This document shows, piece by piece, positions 9,939 through 20,614 of a DNA stretch of 64,000 bases. Positions within the stretch are counted from its first letter, which is position 1, and every line of letters begins with the position of its first letter. Made by a program: the position numbers and the translations under genes. The notes below the pieces were generated by a model, which was not told the origin of the DNA, searched no databases, and saw only the letters and a list, made by a program, of their open reading frames with translations. The stretch covers positions 496,001 to 560,000 of the forward strand of contig JAXQJY010000031.1 of NCBI GenBank assembly GCA_037042185.1, in the 5' to 3' direction. The stretch is from Sordariomycetes sp. S80-01Y (taxonomy: Eukaryota; Ascomycota; Sordariomycetes).

Positions 9939-12525
9939 GGAAAAGTGTAGAGTAGAGAAGGAGGCGTGGATATCCTGAGAGACTCACAAGACAGCCTTTC
10001 CCTTCTAATGGAGAGTTCCTTAAAAAGGGATAAGGTCACGATCGCAGCGACAACTAGGCAGTCCTTAAATCTCTAAACAGTTGGCGGTTATTCAACGAAG
10101 CAACCGCAAGTAAGTTGGAAGAGCCAAGGTCCAGCAACCAGTCGATGGGTGAGTGCCTGGGGAAGGACGATTGTTGCCCAGGCTTGTGTCAGGCGCAAAG
10201 AGCCCGATAAGAACTTCGTAGCTCCTAATCGAGGCAAAGGGGTAAACGATCGTCGAGGAGAAAACAGGCCTCGGGGCTTACCAGGAAGTTCAGCTAGGGT
10301 TGATGTCCCTCAAGGGTTGTGGGATTGGTTGTGGTGTTGAAGGAGGAGGAGGAATCCTGGAGCTGGAAAAGGGGAAATAAATACTCGGTGGCCAAAGGGA
10401 GCCCACCGCCCCTTTCATCCTTTCTCTACAGTACCTCTTGCCTATCCGCTGGCTCCTGCAACACCTATGTTCAGCCAGTTGCCTAAGCCCTTATGGCACA
10501 GTGCACAGCAGTGTCTCTGGTTCACAACTGCTTAAGCGGCCTGCTGGCAGTTGCCGGTCTTCGATTTGCAAGCTCGAGGGCGTCAGAATGATGCTTCACT
10601 ATCCAGCTTGCCTCGCTCTGTGGACAGTCTAGGCTCTACGCGTTCCTCTCCTACCGCTGCATAACACTAGGGTTGTTCCCAGTCTCGGTTGAGCAACAAG
10701 GTTTGCTAAGCTGAGCTGATATGAAGATCGTGGGAATGAATCGTAAGCACACGTTCACGACGACCGTCCTGAGGTACAATAATGATGACACCAGCCGTCT
10801 GGACCGCCCTTTCGAGCTTGCAGATCAGAAGTATAGGTCGTCAGCGACTGCTAGCAGGCATGGCGGATGGACATAGGCGAAGCCACCTGTTCCTGGTGGG
10901 GACACCAGGGGCGTTCTTTAACAGCCATCTTCTCGCCCTTGTTCAATGCGATACGCGTCCTACGGTAGTCCCCTTTCACTGACTGGACATCAGAGATAAG
11001 GGCTGCGGGTGTTCGACAAACCAGTATATCCCGATCGGTATAAGCACTGGTTCCCGGATGGCATGATCTTGCGGGCTAGAAGCCGCCCCAGGGCCGTACG
11101 TCGGAGCCCTTTTGGGAGCCAGCTACGAAAGGCAAGATATTGGCTCTAGCGGAAGATAAATGGTTCGGCTGTGGGAAGTAATGAGGGCAATGTGTGGATG
11201 GAAACATGTCTGTCCTTGACCGCAGCGTGACCGACCTACGCGGACTACAGAGCCCACGGACTACGAGCATCAACGATGACAAGGAGCCATATATACGAGC
11301 TTTCGTGCGTCTTTTCGCCAGTATGCCTAGCCTAACTCGCCACTCCCCTTGCCTAGCAACACCTCGAGCTTGCCAAGTACAAATAGTGTCGATTGAAAGC
11401 CCGGCTGGCTGTAGGAAAACCAAGGAGACGGGAAGCGCAGTCAGACGTATGCAGGAAAGCGGCAAGAATGGCCACATAGGGCATCTGCCATAAGAACAAT
11501 CGACGACATCAACGCTACAGAACGGGGACACTTAAACAAGTGGTGGCAGTTACTATATACCGACTTTTGAACCCGAGGTGTGGTGGTCACGACCGGTCTT
11601 ACTAGTGCTGTCCATGAGGCACTAAGACAATGCGGTCCAATCACTGCAAGGATCTTGGCCGAGGAATGACTGATGCTCCCCAAGAACACATCTGAGGGTC
11701 GTCTATACTTGTCTCTGGATTCAGTCTGCAGACTCGTTCTCCCTGCCGAGGCCTTTCGCAACTGGGTGCGTCGGGAACCTTCATTGCGACGGCTAGTAGC
11801 TTCGGCTCTTGCGACAGAACACCCATCTCGCATGAGGCCAGAATCGATATATTAGTGCAGTCAGCCATTGCCTCATTGCCTTAAACTGCTCAGGTGAAGT
11901 CAAGGCCAATATCCGAAGGTTGTGCGCGATTCCTTGCCTTCCTCAACTCGGGCTACCGACGAATGCCCCGCGGTGACATGAACAGCTTCACCACGTGGGT
12001 TTGACTGAAACGCGAGTTCATTCTGTATGACGGTTTGGAAGGGCAGCAGACACCAACGTGGCGGTTTAGTTGAAGGGAGACAGCAGCCGTTTTCCGTGGA
12101 AGGTGGTGAGCACTTTGCTGCCAAGAATCTATGGCGTTATGCCACGTTGATGGCTCAGGTTTATACGAAGTCGGTTCTCCAGGGACAGGTCCAGAGAGGG
12201 TCCATTTACTACTCATGATTCAGTTACAAATGGTCGCACTAAAACACAGGTCGAGAATCTGAGTCGCTGTCGCTGAGTCACATCCCTTCAGCCTTAGCGC
12301 GCCCGACAATGGGCACGGCGGCGGCTCACCGTCCACTCACGAAATGAGGTGCAAAGGCTCATCTCAGCTTCAGATGGCGAGATCCGGAAGAGGCGCCAGC
12401 TCTCAAATATTGCGGCAATGTCGCCATCCAAAGGACCACTGGAGATTCGTCGATTCGATGCATGAGGGGAGAGGCACAGGATGAGAGGAATTGACCAAGC
12501 AGCAATCGACTGGATGTCTCGCTTT

Positions 12526-12549
12526 CTTGTCTTGTCTTGTCTCGACAAG
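12526..12549. repeat. CTTGT tandem triplet with short inverted repeat
   Basis: Three CTTGT units are followed by CTTGTC-TC-GACAAG, a 6-bp inverted repeat with a 2-base loop. No gene association is visible. Confidence 0.6.
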
Positions 12550-15069
12550 ATTGGAGATGCTCAACCGTCGTCGACAAGGGTAGCCCGCCAAGACGGGGGC
12601 GCATGACGAGATGGGGCGTGTGGATCACCGAGTGATTGCTCGATATCTCCGACCACGGATCCGCGATTCATTGCCCAAGAGTTACGAGAGCAAATGCAAC
12701 CATACATGGCATTATCCAAGCCTCGCCGGCGGTTGCGATGCGAATCACCGCTCGATTCTTACCCTGCCTGCCATTGTCCCGAGGCCGAGACAAGGACCGG
12801 GATCAACGCAAATGATAGGGGAGACAGGACCCTGGTCCTGAGATTTTCCCATCAAGATGAAGCATCGCGCACCAAGGCTTGGCTTGGGCTGATCAAGGGT
12901 CGCCGCTGGCCCCCGCGATGTCTCAGCTGCCGAAGGAAATCAAGACATTCATTTGCATTCCACGACCCACGACGAGATGCAAGTTGCGAGGCCGGGCCAG
13001 GGCACGACTGGGCGGGACGGAGGGCCTGTCTGGATCGGATGCGAAGGGTTCCAGGATGGGACGGCCGTGTAAATGCAACGCACCTGCAACTGCAACAGGA
13101 AATGCACGGTGCATCACGACGCGGACACATAAAGCTTGTGATGCATGCATGCACTAAAGCACAAGTCACATGGACGACGGAACGCCAGCCGCACCACATG
13201 TCTCTGGCAACGGTTTAGCCTCGTTAGAGCGGGCAGACAGCGAGACCGCTGGTGCTGCTTTGGGACTGACAGGTGTCTGAGATGGTGTGCTGCGGATAAG
13301 GTAAGCCAGCAAAAGTCTGAAGGTCGCTGCTGGAAGCGAAGGATCACGACGACTGTCAGTGCTACCCTCATCTGCAGCTCCTGACTATCTTGACGTGCAA
13401 TCGTCGATGGCGGTGAGCCCCCAAGAGCTCTGAGCAAATCCATATCCAAACCCATGCCAACCTGGAACTGAACCAAGACCCCGGGAGCCTGTGAACATCC
13501 TCTTGGCTTTCACAACTTTGAATTGGTGGCCGTGGCCGTGGCCGCTCTGATGGAGGGAACCCAAACCCTGACATGTCCGTAGTAGTAGTGCGTATTACGG
13601 AGCACTGGCAGCCGTGTTGGTGGGAAGCCTGGATCCAATGATTGGCATGTCGGTACTTGAAGCGTTGTCACTCGCTCCCCACCCCGCTGCAGGAGACGCG
13701 CAGCACAAACGGTCGAGTCCTCAGCCGCTGCTGCCAGTCGGTAGCAGCTATCGAGGGCGGCTGACCTCGCAGTGCAGCGCCTATCATTGCGACGACCAGC
13801 CTGGGGCGAGACGGGCGACCGTTGACGGGCGACGAGCGGGCGGGCGAGAGAGCAAACAACAAGCGGCATGACGTCCCCCCCTTTTCGGCGTCAGGAGATC
13901 ACATGTGGCGTGACCTGACCATCTTTTCCGGCTGCCTCCATCTTGTCTCTCCGTCCATCTCTGGCGGTGAGCAGCCGAACGGAACTTTGGAGGCTTCAAA
14001 CTGGCGGCTTTGAAACGAGACGAGCCCTGCGAGGTTGGCACTGAGACCTGTTGGGAAAAAATCGTGTCTGTAATTAAAATGGACGATCCACCCTCGACGG
14101 CGGATTTCTTGGAGATTTGCAACTTGTCGATGCGAAATTCCCACTGCCGTCCAGGGCATTCGGCTCGGCTGCGGTGGAGCCCCGGCGACAAAAGAACAGC
14201 GCCCTCCCTTTCCTCGACCACCTGGATGGTCAAACGTGTTTGGGCAGCGCTGCCACGCTTTCAACAGATCCAGGCCACGTAATCTGCGCAGACACGACAA
14301 AGCAAACAAGTTTTCTGCCGTCATGCAGTGATTTCAAACCATGCGCGCTTCTGGCGTGTGTTGAAACAACCCGTCAACGTCCCCAGCCCGGTCGAGCACT
14401 TTGGCCCGACCTGTCCGCGCATTTCTGTCTGCCCAAGCGCCGGGGCCGCAAATTTCAGGTCCACTCGCTTTTATGCGAGCACGGGCCATGACTTCACGCT
14501 GTGGATGCCAGTGGGCCCGATTTAGTGGGTGTCAGTTGGCCCAGGCGCTGCAGCAACCGCAGTAACTTTTTTTTTTCTTACCTTACCGGGAGGAGCTTGG
14601 ACCAGGGTGCAGGCTTGGCGCGTCCGTGAGCTTCACCTCAGGTCGCGATTCTGGCAGTGAGTCGACAGCCAGTGGCACGACCTGTCATGCGGCGCAACGC
14701 TGCACAGGGTTCGAGTTGATTGCGATGGTAGCGATGCTGGCGGTGATACAGAGCATCAAAGGCTTCTCTCAGGGGACGATGCCGTGCTCAGATCGCTGTG
14801 GTCGTGAACTCGTGGGCCTCTGATGACTTCCGAGCCAATGTTCCAAGTTGACAGCTCAGGCTCCAATCTGACAGAAAAGACACAGCAACATCATTGGGAC
14901 GAACGAGCACCGGCGCCTGTTAGTGCCACTGCTTGAAGCACGCCTGCCCTGTCCAGAACAGCTCCTTGTGCCTGAGGCAGGCGGGAGGTGAGTCCAGTGA
15001 CCCTCCCTTTCATCAAACCGGCCCCCTCCCAACCCTACCAGGGGACCAATAACACCACCAGCGTCGCCA

Positions 15070-15293
15070 GCCAAATAAATAAGCAATCTGCCCGGTTCCC
15101 CCTTTCTCTGCCCTCCTTCTTTCTTCCCTCTCCTACAAGATACCCCAAATCTCCATTCCACGGCCCCTTTTCTGGATCCTCGACAGGCTTCCTTATACTG
15201 TTCTTTAATACCCTTTGCTGCTTCTTGTTGTGATACCCCATAACCTTTTGAGATACCCCCATACAAAGTTTTTCCTTTCGAAACACCATCACA
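15070..15293 (+). promoter_or_regulatory. Promoter/leader of the Meu6-like gene
   Basis: A TATA-like AAATAAATAAG (about 15073-15082) is followed by a strong C/T-rich stretch (15097-15170) and an A-rich start context (ATCACAATGGCC). This layout is common at highly expressed fungal genes and agrees with the coding bias of the gene. Confidence 0.5.
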
Positions 15294-17076
15294 ATGGCCG
15301 AGGAACAGAAGAACGTCGAAGTCCCCAAGGACATTCAGACCACCGAGACCGCCCCCGCCGTCACTGCCATCACCGCCAGCGAGCCCGCCAAGGAGGAGAT
15401 CGTCACCGACAAGCCTGCCGACGAGACCAAGCCCGCCGAGGCCGCCGAGGAGGCCAAGGCCGACGACAAGGCTGAGGATGCTAAGCCCGCTGAGGGCGAG
15501 GAGGCCAAGCCTGAGGAGAAGAAGGAGGAGGTCAAGCCCATTGAGGAGGGCCAGCTCGGCCACAAGGCCCAGGGCGCTAGCTTCCCCAAGTGAGTATCGC
15601 AGGCAGGACAAGCCCGGGCGCTTGCTAACGAACCACCAGGAACCTGATCGGCTCCAAGGAATTCTTCTTCTTCGGCACCGACGCCTTCGAGAAGGACGCG
15701 CTCTCCAACTACACCAAGAACGAGAAGTCTCTGTCCACCGCTCAGGCCAACATTGCCTGGGCCACCGAGACCGGCAAGGGTCTCCTGTTCTCCGGCGACA
15801 AGAAGGCTCCCACCGGCATCATCAACCTCGTGAGTATTTCGCACTGTTAGTGCCCGATCCAGAGCTAACAGGACAGTCCGATGCCACCGAGCCCGAGACC
15901 GAGGGTGCCAACAAGTTCACCGTGACCTCCAAGGGCAACAAGCACAGCTTCAAGGCTGCCAACCAGGCTGAGCGTGACAACTGGGTCGCCCAGCTGAAGC
16001 TCAAGATCGCCGAGGCCAAGGAGCTTGTCCCCACTGTTACCGAGTCTGAGACCTACAAGGCCACTCTCGAGAGCTACAAGCCCAAGCCCGTCGCCAAGAA
16101 GGAGGAGGCTGTCGCTGCCGAGGAGGCCCCCAAGGAGGAGACCGCCACCGAGGAGGCTGCCAAGACTGAGGAGCCCGCCAAGGAGACCGAGGCTGACAAG
16201 GCCGCTGAGGAGCCCAAGAAGGCCGAGTCTCCCAAGCCTCTCAAGAACAAGCGTGCTTCTTTCTTCGGCTTCCTTGACAAGAAGGACAAGCCCGTCGAGG
16301 AGAAGAAGGAGGAGACCAAGACCGAGGAGCCCGCCAAGGCTGAGGAGACCCCCGCTGTCGCCCCCGTCGCCGCTGAGGCCGACAAGCCCGTCGAGGAGGC
16401 CAAGCCCGCTGAGGAGGCTAAGCCTGAGACCGAGGCCCCCAAGGCCGAGGAGGAGCCCAAGGCTGAGTCCCCCAAGGAGAAGGCCTCCAAGCGCAACAGC
16501 TTCTTCGGCGGCATCCTCTCCAAGAAGGAGAAGAAGGCCGCTGAGCCCAAGCCCGAGGAGAAGAAGGAGGAGACCCCTGCCGAGGAGACCAAGACTGAGG
16601 AGACCGCTCCCGTCATCCCTCCCGTCGAGGCCACCACTCCCCTCGCCGTCGACGTGAACAACAGCGCCTCCACCCCCGCTGCCGAGACCGCTGAGTCGCC
16701 CGCCGCTACCAACGGCGAGAAGAAGGACGTCAAGGAGAAGCGCAAGTCCTCCCTGCCCTTCCTCGGCAAGCGCGAGAAGTCCCCCGCCCCCGCTGAGGGC
16801 TCCGAGGACAAGTCTCCCAAGAGCGCCTTCTCCAAGCTCCGTGCTACCATCAAGGGCAAGTCGGCTCCCAAGGAGGAGACCAAGAAGGACGAGGAGACCC
16901 CCAAGGAGGAGGCTGTCAAGGAGGACGCCGCCGAGGACAAGAAGGACGAGACCGTCCCTGAACCCGCCAAGGTCGAGCCCGTCGTGGATGACGCCGCCAA
17001 GCCGGCCGAGGCCGAGACTGCGACCAAGCCCGAGAACGTGGCCACCACCACCCCCGCTGTCACTGCCGCCGCCTAG
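15294..17076 (+). CDS. meu6: PH-domain protein, Meu6-like, with K/E-rich tail
   Basis: This 561-aa protein has three exons: 15294-15589, 15640-15829 and 15877-17076, with introns of 50 and 47 bp. Residues 1-95 are acidic and Ala/Glu/Lys-rich. Residues about 100-210 form the PH-like domain (SKEFFFFGTDAFEKDALSNY, then GKGLLFSGDKK, ending in AERDNWVAQLKLKIAEAKE). The remaining 350 residues are disordered K/E/P/A repeats holding three spaced basic-aromatic motifs: KRASFFGFLDKKDK, KRNSFFGGILSKKEKK and KRKSSLPFLGKREK. Codons are strongly biased to C-ending GCC, ACC and to AAG, so I infer high expression. Fission yeast meu6 is the named relative; molecular role is unknown, and lipid binding is only suggested by the PH fold. 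The second intron's acceptor is chosen by frame (second CAG). Confidence 0.85.
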
Positions 17077-18231
17077 AGGGCACGTCGCGAGTGACCAGCT
17101 TTACGAAAATCACGGCAACAAAAAATGTTTGAGAGAGAAAATTGAGAAAAAACAAGGGACGTCCATGAAGAAAGGGTCGGGAATGGAAGGAAGGATTCCT
17201 CTGCATTTCTTCACATGATACCAAGATACCCTGTCGAGACTGCTTTCCACACTGATACCACATTTCCATAGCTGCTTATTTGTTGGAGTACGTTCGCTCC
17301 CTGGGCGGGCGGACTCCATCTGTTAGTCTGATTGGTTTTTTCGCTGCATTCGTTTGCGTTTCATTGCCTGATACCCGGCGGATGAGGACGAGATACTGGT
17401 AATACCTAATATAAACTGTTGCGTGTTATAAATTTTGACTTGCCCCGAATGCGGTGTACATCTTGTGATTCTGAAACTCTCTCGGTCCAATGGTGCGTTG
17501 GTGCGAAGGTCCCGCGGGCTGTTGTGATGTTTAGACGCGATACCCTACACCACCACGTTGAGGACCAATACAAGATTGCTATGGCACGTTTGTGGATTCG
17601 AGGCGCCTTCCTAAGCAATTGGGACGTTGTCTCTGTCTTGAGTACGTTCTAATTCTGCTATTTTAAGAAACCCAGCGGTATGTGAACGGTGAACTGTTAA
17701 CTATCCCAGTCGTGGTTGGTGTACTTGATTTTGGGGCGCGTGGGAGGAACATAGTGCAGTGAAATTCAAGTGAATCTACGAGTTCAGATTGTGAAGAATT
17801 CATCTTTTACCATCCTTTTCTGTTCCAGATAAAAATCTTAATTGAGTCACCAGAGATCTCGTCCGCACGCTATCTCTTTTCTTTCTTCAGACGTAAGGCA
17901 TGTTGTTGGTTCTGGACATGAGACGGGCCTAAGTCTAGCTTGAATTGTGAGGTGTCGTGCCCCGAGGCAAGACTATTCCTGGTGACGGTTGAAAGTTCAT
18001 GAAAGTCAAGGTGGTGAAGCTGAGCAGGACAATTAGGGAGTGATAAGCTGACTGGAAATCAATTGTGGTATATGAGGTTGCTGGACGAGCTGAACACGTA
18101 GAAAATACCGAAACCACCGCGCACAAAACCCAAGACAAAAGAAATTCGTTACAACAAGCGTCAACGCACAGGACATCGCCATCTTCTCAAAGGGGAAAGA
18201 AAACCTCCCCTACTTCGGAGCCCCGGGGTCA
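17077..18231. other. Intergenic region, no gene seen
   Basis: This convergent spacer lies between the Meu6-like gene and the PLAC8 gene. It holds 3' flanking sequence, with an A-rich stretch near 17110-17160. No supported gene. Confidence 0.5.
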
Positions 18232-18809
18232 TCACCTGTACCCGCTGCTCCTGAAGTCGGCGCCCGCGAACCAGCTCCCCCTCTCGGCGCCGGGCATGTA
18301 CATGCTGTTGGTGTTGGGGCGGTAGCCGGTCGCGTCGACGGCCTCCCTCTTCTTGGGGCTGCGGCTCTCGACCTCGTTCTCGTGCTGGGCGAGGGCGCAG
18401 CAGCAGCAGGCGGCGGCGGTCGCGCAGTCGCCGCCCGCGGAGCCCTCGATGCCGTACTTCTCGCGGACGCGCGTGCGCTGCGCCGCGACGGGCAGGCAGT
18501 AGAGCGGCCCGCGCGCCAGGCACGACTTGCAGGCTGCGTTGGAGGAGGAGTAGTTCTCGAGGTAGGGGTTCTCGAGGCGCTCTTCGGTGCGGCCGTACAC
18601 TGGGCGGCGGGATCGTCTTGTCAGCTTGGTTCAATCCTTTTTGTGAGAGCTTAGGAGAGGGGGGAAAACGTACGGACGCAGGGTTGGAAGATGGCTTCCA
18701 TGATGGAGTCGCCGCACGCGGAGAGGGAGACGTTCCAGCCCTTGTATGTCTGCTGCTGAGGCTGCATTCTCCGGCCCTGGCCGCGAGGAGTCTGCTGGGG
18801 AGCCGCCAT
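18232..18809 (-). CDS. PLAC8-family cysteine-rich protein
   Basis: This 167-aa protein has two exons, 18809-18674 and 18599-18232, with a 74-bp intron (GTACGT..CCAG). Spliced sequence runs WNVSLSACGDSIMEAIFQPCVLYGRTEERLENP, the PLAC8 opening, then NAACKSCLARGPLYCLP and a poly-Cys patch (TAAACCCCALAQ). PLAC8/DUF614 proteins are small membrane-associated proteins, some linked to cadmium resistance or cell size; the fungal role is not settled. The ATG at 18809 is chosen because the family motif starts 22 residues later; the frame stays open upstream to 18980. The C-terminal 50 residues are hydrophilic. Confidence 0.85.
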
Positions 18810-19541
18810 CTTGAAGTTTATGCCTCGCTTCTTCGTCCGTCCTCGGTCTAATCTAGATGTTGGCCGTCGGCGGTGTAAGTGAATACGCAGTTGTGACCAG
18901 CACAATCGTTCAGTTTCAAGACAGCGTCGTAGAGTAACGCTAAGAGGCAAGGTAGCAATGGTCGTCAAGAAGGGAAACAAAGGGATTATGGGGTCCAGAT
19001 GAGTTTAAAGACCATCGCTCCGTGCCGCCGTCCGCGTCGTCATGGGGCGCCGGTGGACGACGGAGCGCGAGACCCTGCCCTGCCCCGGGGGAGCGATGGA
19101 TCGACGTGGCACTTGCCGCCAGGTGATGGGCTCTGGAGGAATGATCATCTTGACGGATGGGCTTTCCGGTTGACTACGAGGGGGGATTGACTGACTGACG
19201 GCGTTGTCGCTGCTAGGGCTGATGCTCCCGCGAGGAAGGGTGTGCGTTGGCGCTTCTGCTCGGCGAGGTGAGGGATGGGATGTGTTTGAGAATGGGACCC
19301 TGCATTGGGCTGGTGCTTAATTTGGGCCCTGCATCTTTTCGTCTTTCTTGTCACGTCCCCCTAGGCTTGGAAGGGTTTGTTGACTTCAGGAGTTCCAGCG
19401 TGAACCTGTAGAGCATCTGCACCGTTCCCTCTCCTGTCGTAACCAGCCTCACCCCGAAAACCCTCCTCACTTCCACCATCAAACAAACCTCCCGTCGTCC
19501 TCGGACCCCTCCGTCTGAAATCCAGGGTCCTCCGTCCCCAG
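18810..19541. other. Intergenic region, no gene seen
   Basis: This is the promoter region of the PLAC8 gene and the 3' flank of the acetyltransferase gene, both on the minus strand. Open frames here are short and unsupported. Confidence 0.4.
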
Positions 19542-20270
19542 TTATCCCGTCGCGGGCAGCCCTCCGTGTCCCAACGGTCCGCCCGCGATCCTCCATGACA
19601 GAATGACATAATCTGACGTCACCACCCTCCCACCTCTCAGCCTCCTATCTTGGGGGGAGCTCTCGTCGACGCCGAAGCCCAGCCGGTCGTAGAAGCGACG
19701 TCCGGCCTCGTTGCTGCGGAAGCACGTGAGCATGACCTTGTCCAGGTGCCCGATCCTCGCGGCGACGGGGCGCACGACCTCGCGCATGAGGTGCGAGCCG
19801 AGCCCTGAGCCCTGCAGGGACGGCGCCAGGTGGATCTCGTAGATGTAGAGCACGGGCTGGCCGTCCTCGAAGGTGGGCATGAAGGACGTGAAGCCCGCGA
19901 TGTCGGTTGTCGGGGGCGAGGAGGCGCGGCGGACGAGGACGTAGCGCAGCCCGTGGCTCTTCATCTCCCTCTTCTTGCCAGCCTCGCTCCACCCCGCGCT
20001 CGAGTTGCGGTAGTCATCGCCGCTCGTCTGGTCGATGAGCTCAAAGCAGGCCTGGAACTCCGCCTCCTCGAGCTCGTCCGGGCGGTGCAGGGTGAGGGTG
20101 TGGGCTTCCTGCGTCTTGGGGTGCGTCCACGTCGACCAGCCTGGCGGGAGGTAGGCCTCTGCGAAGTCGGACGTCGACAGGGCGTTAGTTCGTGCAAGAT
20201 TTTCTTCGAGGGTCTTGATGGCGGTGCGGGAGCGACGCGGCTGGAGGATGTTGGGCTGCGATGCGGTCAT
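19542..20270 (-). CDS. NAT4: N-alpha-acetyltransferase 40 (NatD, histone H4/H2A)
   Basis: This is a single-exon 242-aa GNAT enzyme that acetylates the N-terminal Ser of histones H4 and H2A. Family hallmarks are in order: CFELIDQTSGDDYRNSSAGW, the YVLVR strand, GFTSFMPTFEDGQPVLYIYEI, the acetyl-CoA loop SLQGSGLGSHLMREV (Q-x-x-G-x-G type) and VMLTCFRSNEAGRRFYDRLGF, then DESSP. This block is diagnostic for Naa40 rather than a generic GNAT. ATG 20270 (MTASQPN) is preferred over the in-frame 20378, which would add a Ser/Pro-rich leader. The last 15 residues (GGPLGHGGLPATG) are unlike the family and may be a loose tail or missed 3' splicing. Confidence 0.88.
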   Translation of the reverse strand: MTASQPNILQPRRSRTAIKTLEENLARTNALSTSDFAEAYLPPGWSTWTHPKTQEAHTLTLHRPDELEEAEFQACFELIDQTSGDDYRNSSAGWSEAGKKREMKSHGLRYVLVRRASSPPTTDIAGFTSFMPTFEDGQPVLYIYEIHLAPSLQGSGLGSHLMREVVRPVAARIGHLDKVMLTCFRSNEAGRRFYDRLGFGVDESSPQDRRLRGGRVVTSDYVILSWRIAGGPLGHGGLPATG

Positions 20271-20614
20271 GGTACGTCGTAAATGAGGTTGGTGAGGTGG
20301 AGAGGACGAGGCTGCACGTCGGGGTGAAGGCATCGAGAGGTGGGCTGGGCTGCTTCCGAAAATTTGACATGGAGTCACGCAGCAGGACGGCCGTAATGGA
20401 CAATAATTGAACGATTAAAGACAGCCTCGCGGCTTCATTGATTCTTGAGGGACGTATTCAAGCGTCTCTATGTAGCGTAGTAGTAAAAACCCATCCAAAA
20501 CTCCGTAACGTTCAGTCATTCCATCCAACCTTTTCTTTTTGGACTCCTTTCATTCCTCACTCGTCGCAACGTAAATACCGTTTCCCCGTCATTTAATTGT
20601 CAACGGACGCTTAC
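20271..20614. other. Spacer between IMPDH and NAT4
   Basis: This holds the 3' flank of IMP dehydrogenase and the NAT4 promoter. No gene seen. Confidence 0.5.

Larger units (their letters stand above)
9601..15069. other. 5.5 kb without a convincing gene
   Basis: Open frames here are short (up to 174 codons), overlap on both strands and have no family-like sequence, plausible intron structure or codon preference like that of the neighbours. I looked for tRNA A/B boxes and 5S rRNA and found none. Present are a long pyrimidine tract (9891-9938), a CTTGT triplication with inverted repeat (12526-12549), a (GGCCGT) run near 13525 and a TGCATGCATGCA palindrome (13142-13153). It may hold long 5' control regions or non-coding RNA. 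Confidence 0.4.

Noticed and set aside
12694-13218. 174-codon plus-strand frame
   Set aside because: Composition is Arg/His/Cys-rich without domains, and several other frames overlap it; looks like a chance open frame.
16074-17063. 329-codon minus-strand frame opposite the Meu6-like tail
   Set aside because: It is a mirror of the GCC/AAG repeat coding on the plus strand (Ser/Ala/Leu repeats), not an independent gene.
18161-18634. 157-codon minus-strand frame overlapping the PLAC8 gene
   Set aside because: Arg/Pro-rich shadow of the PLAC8 exon in another frame.
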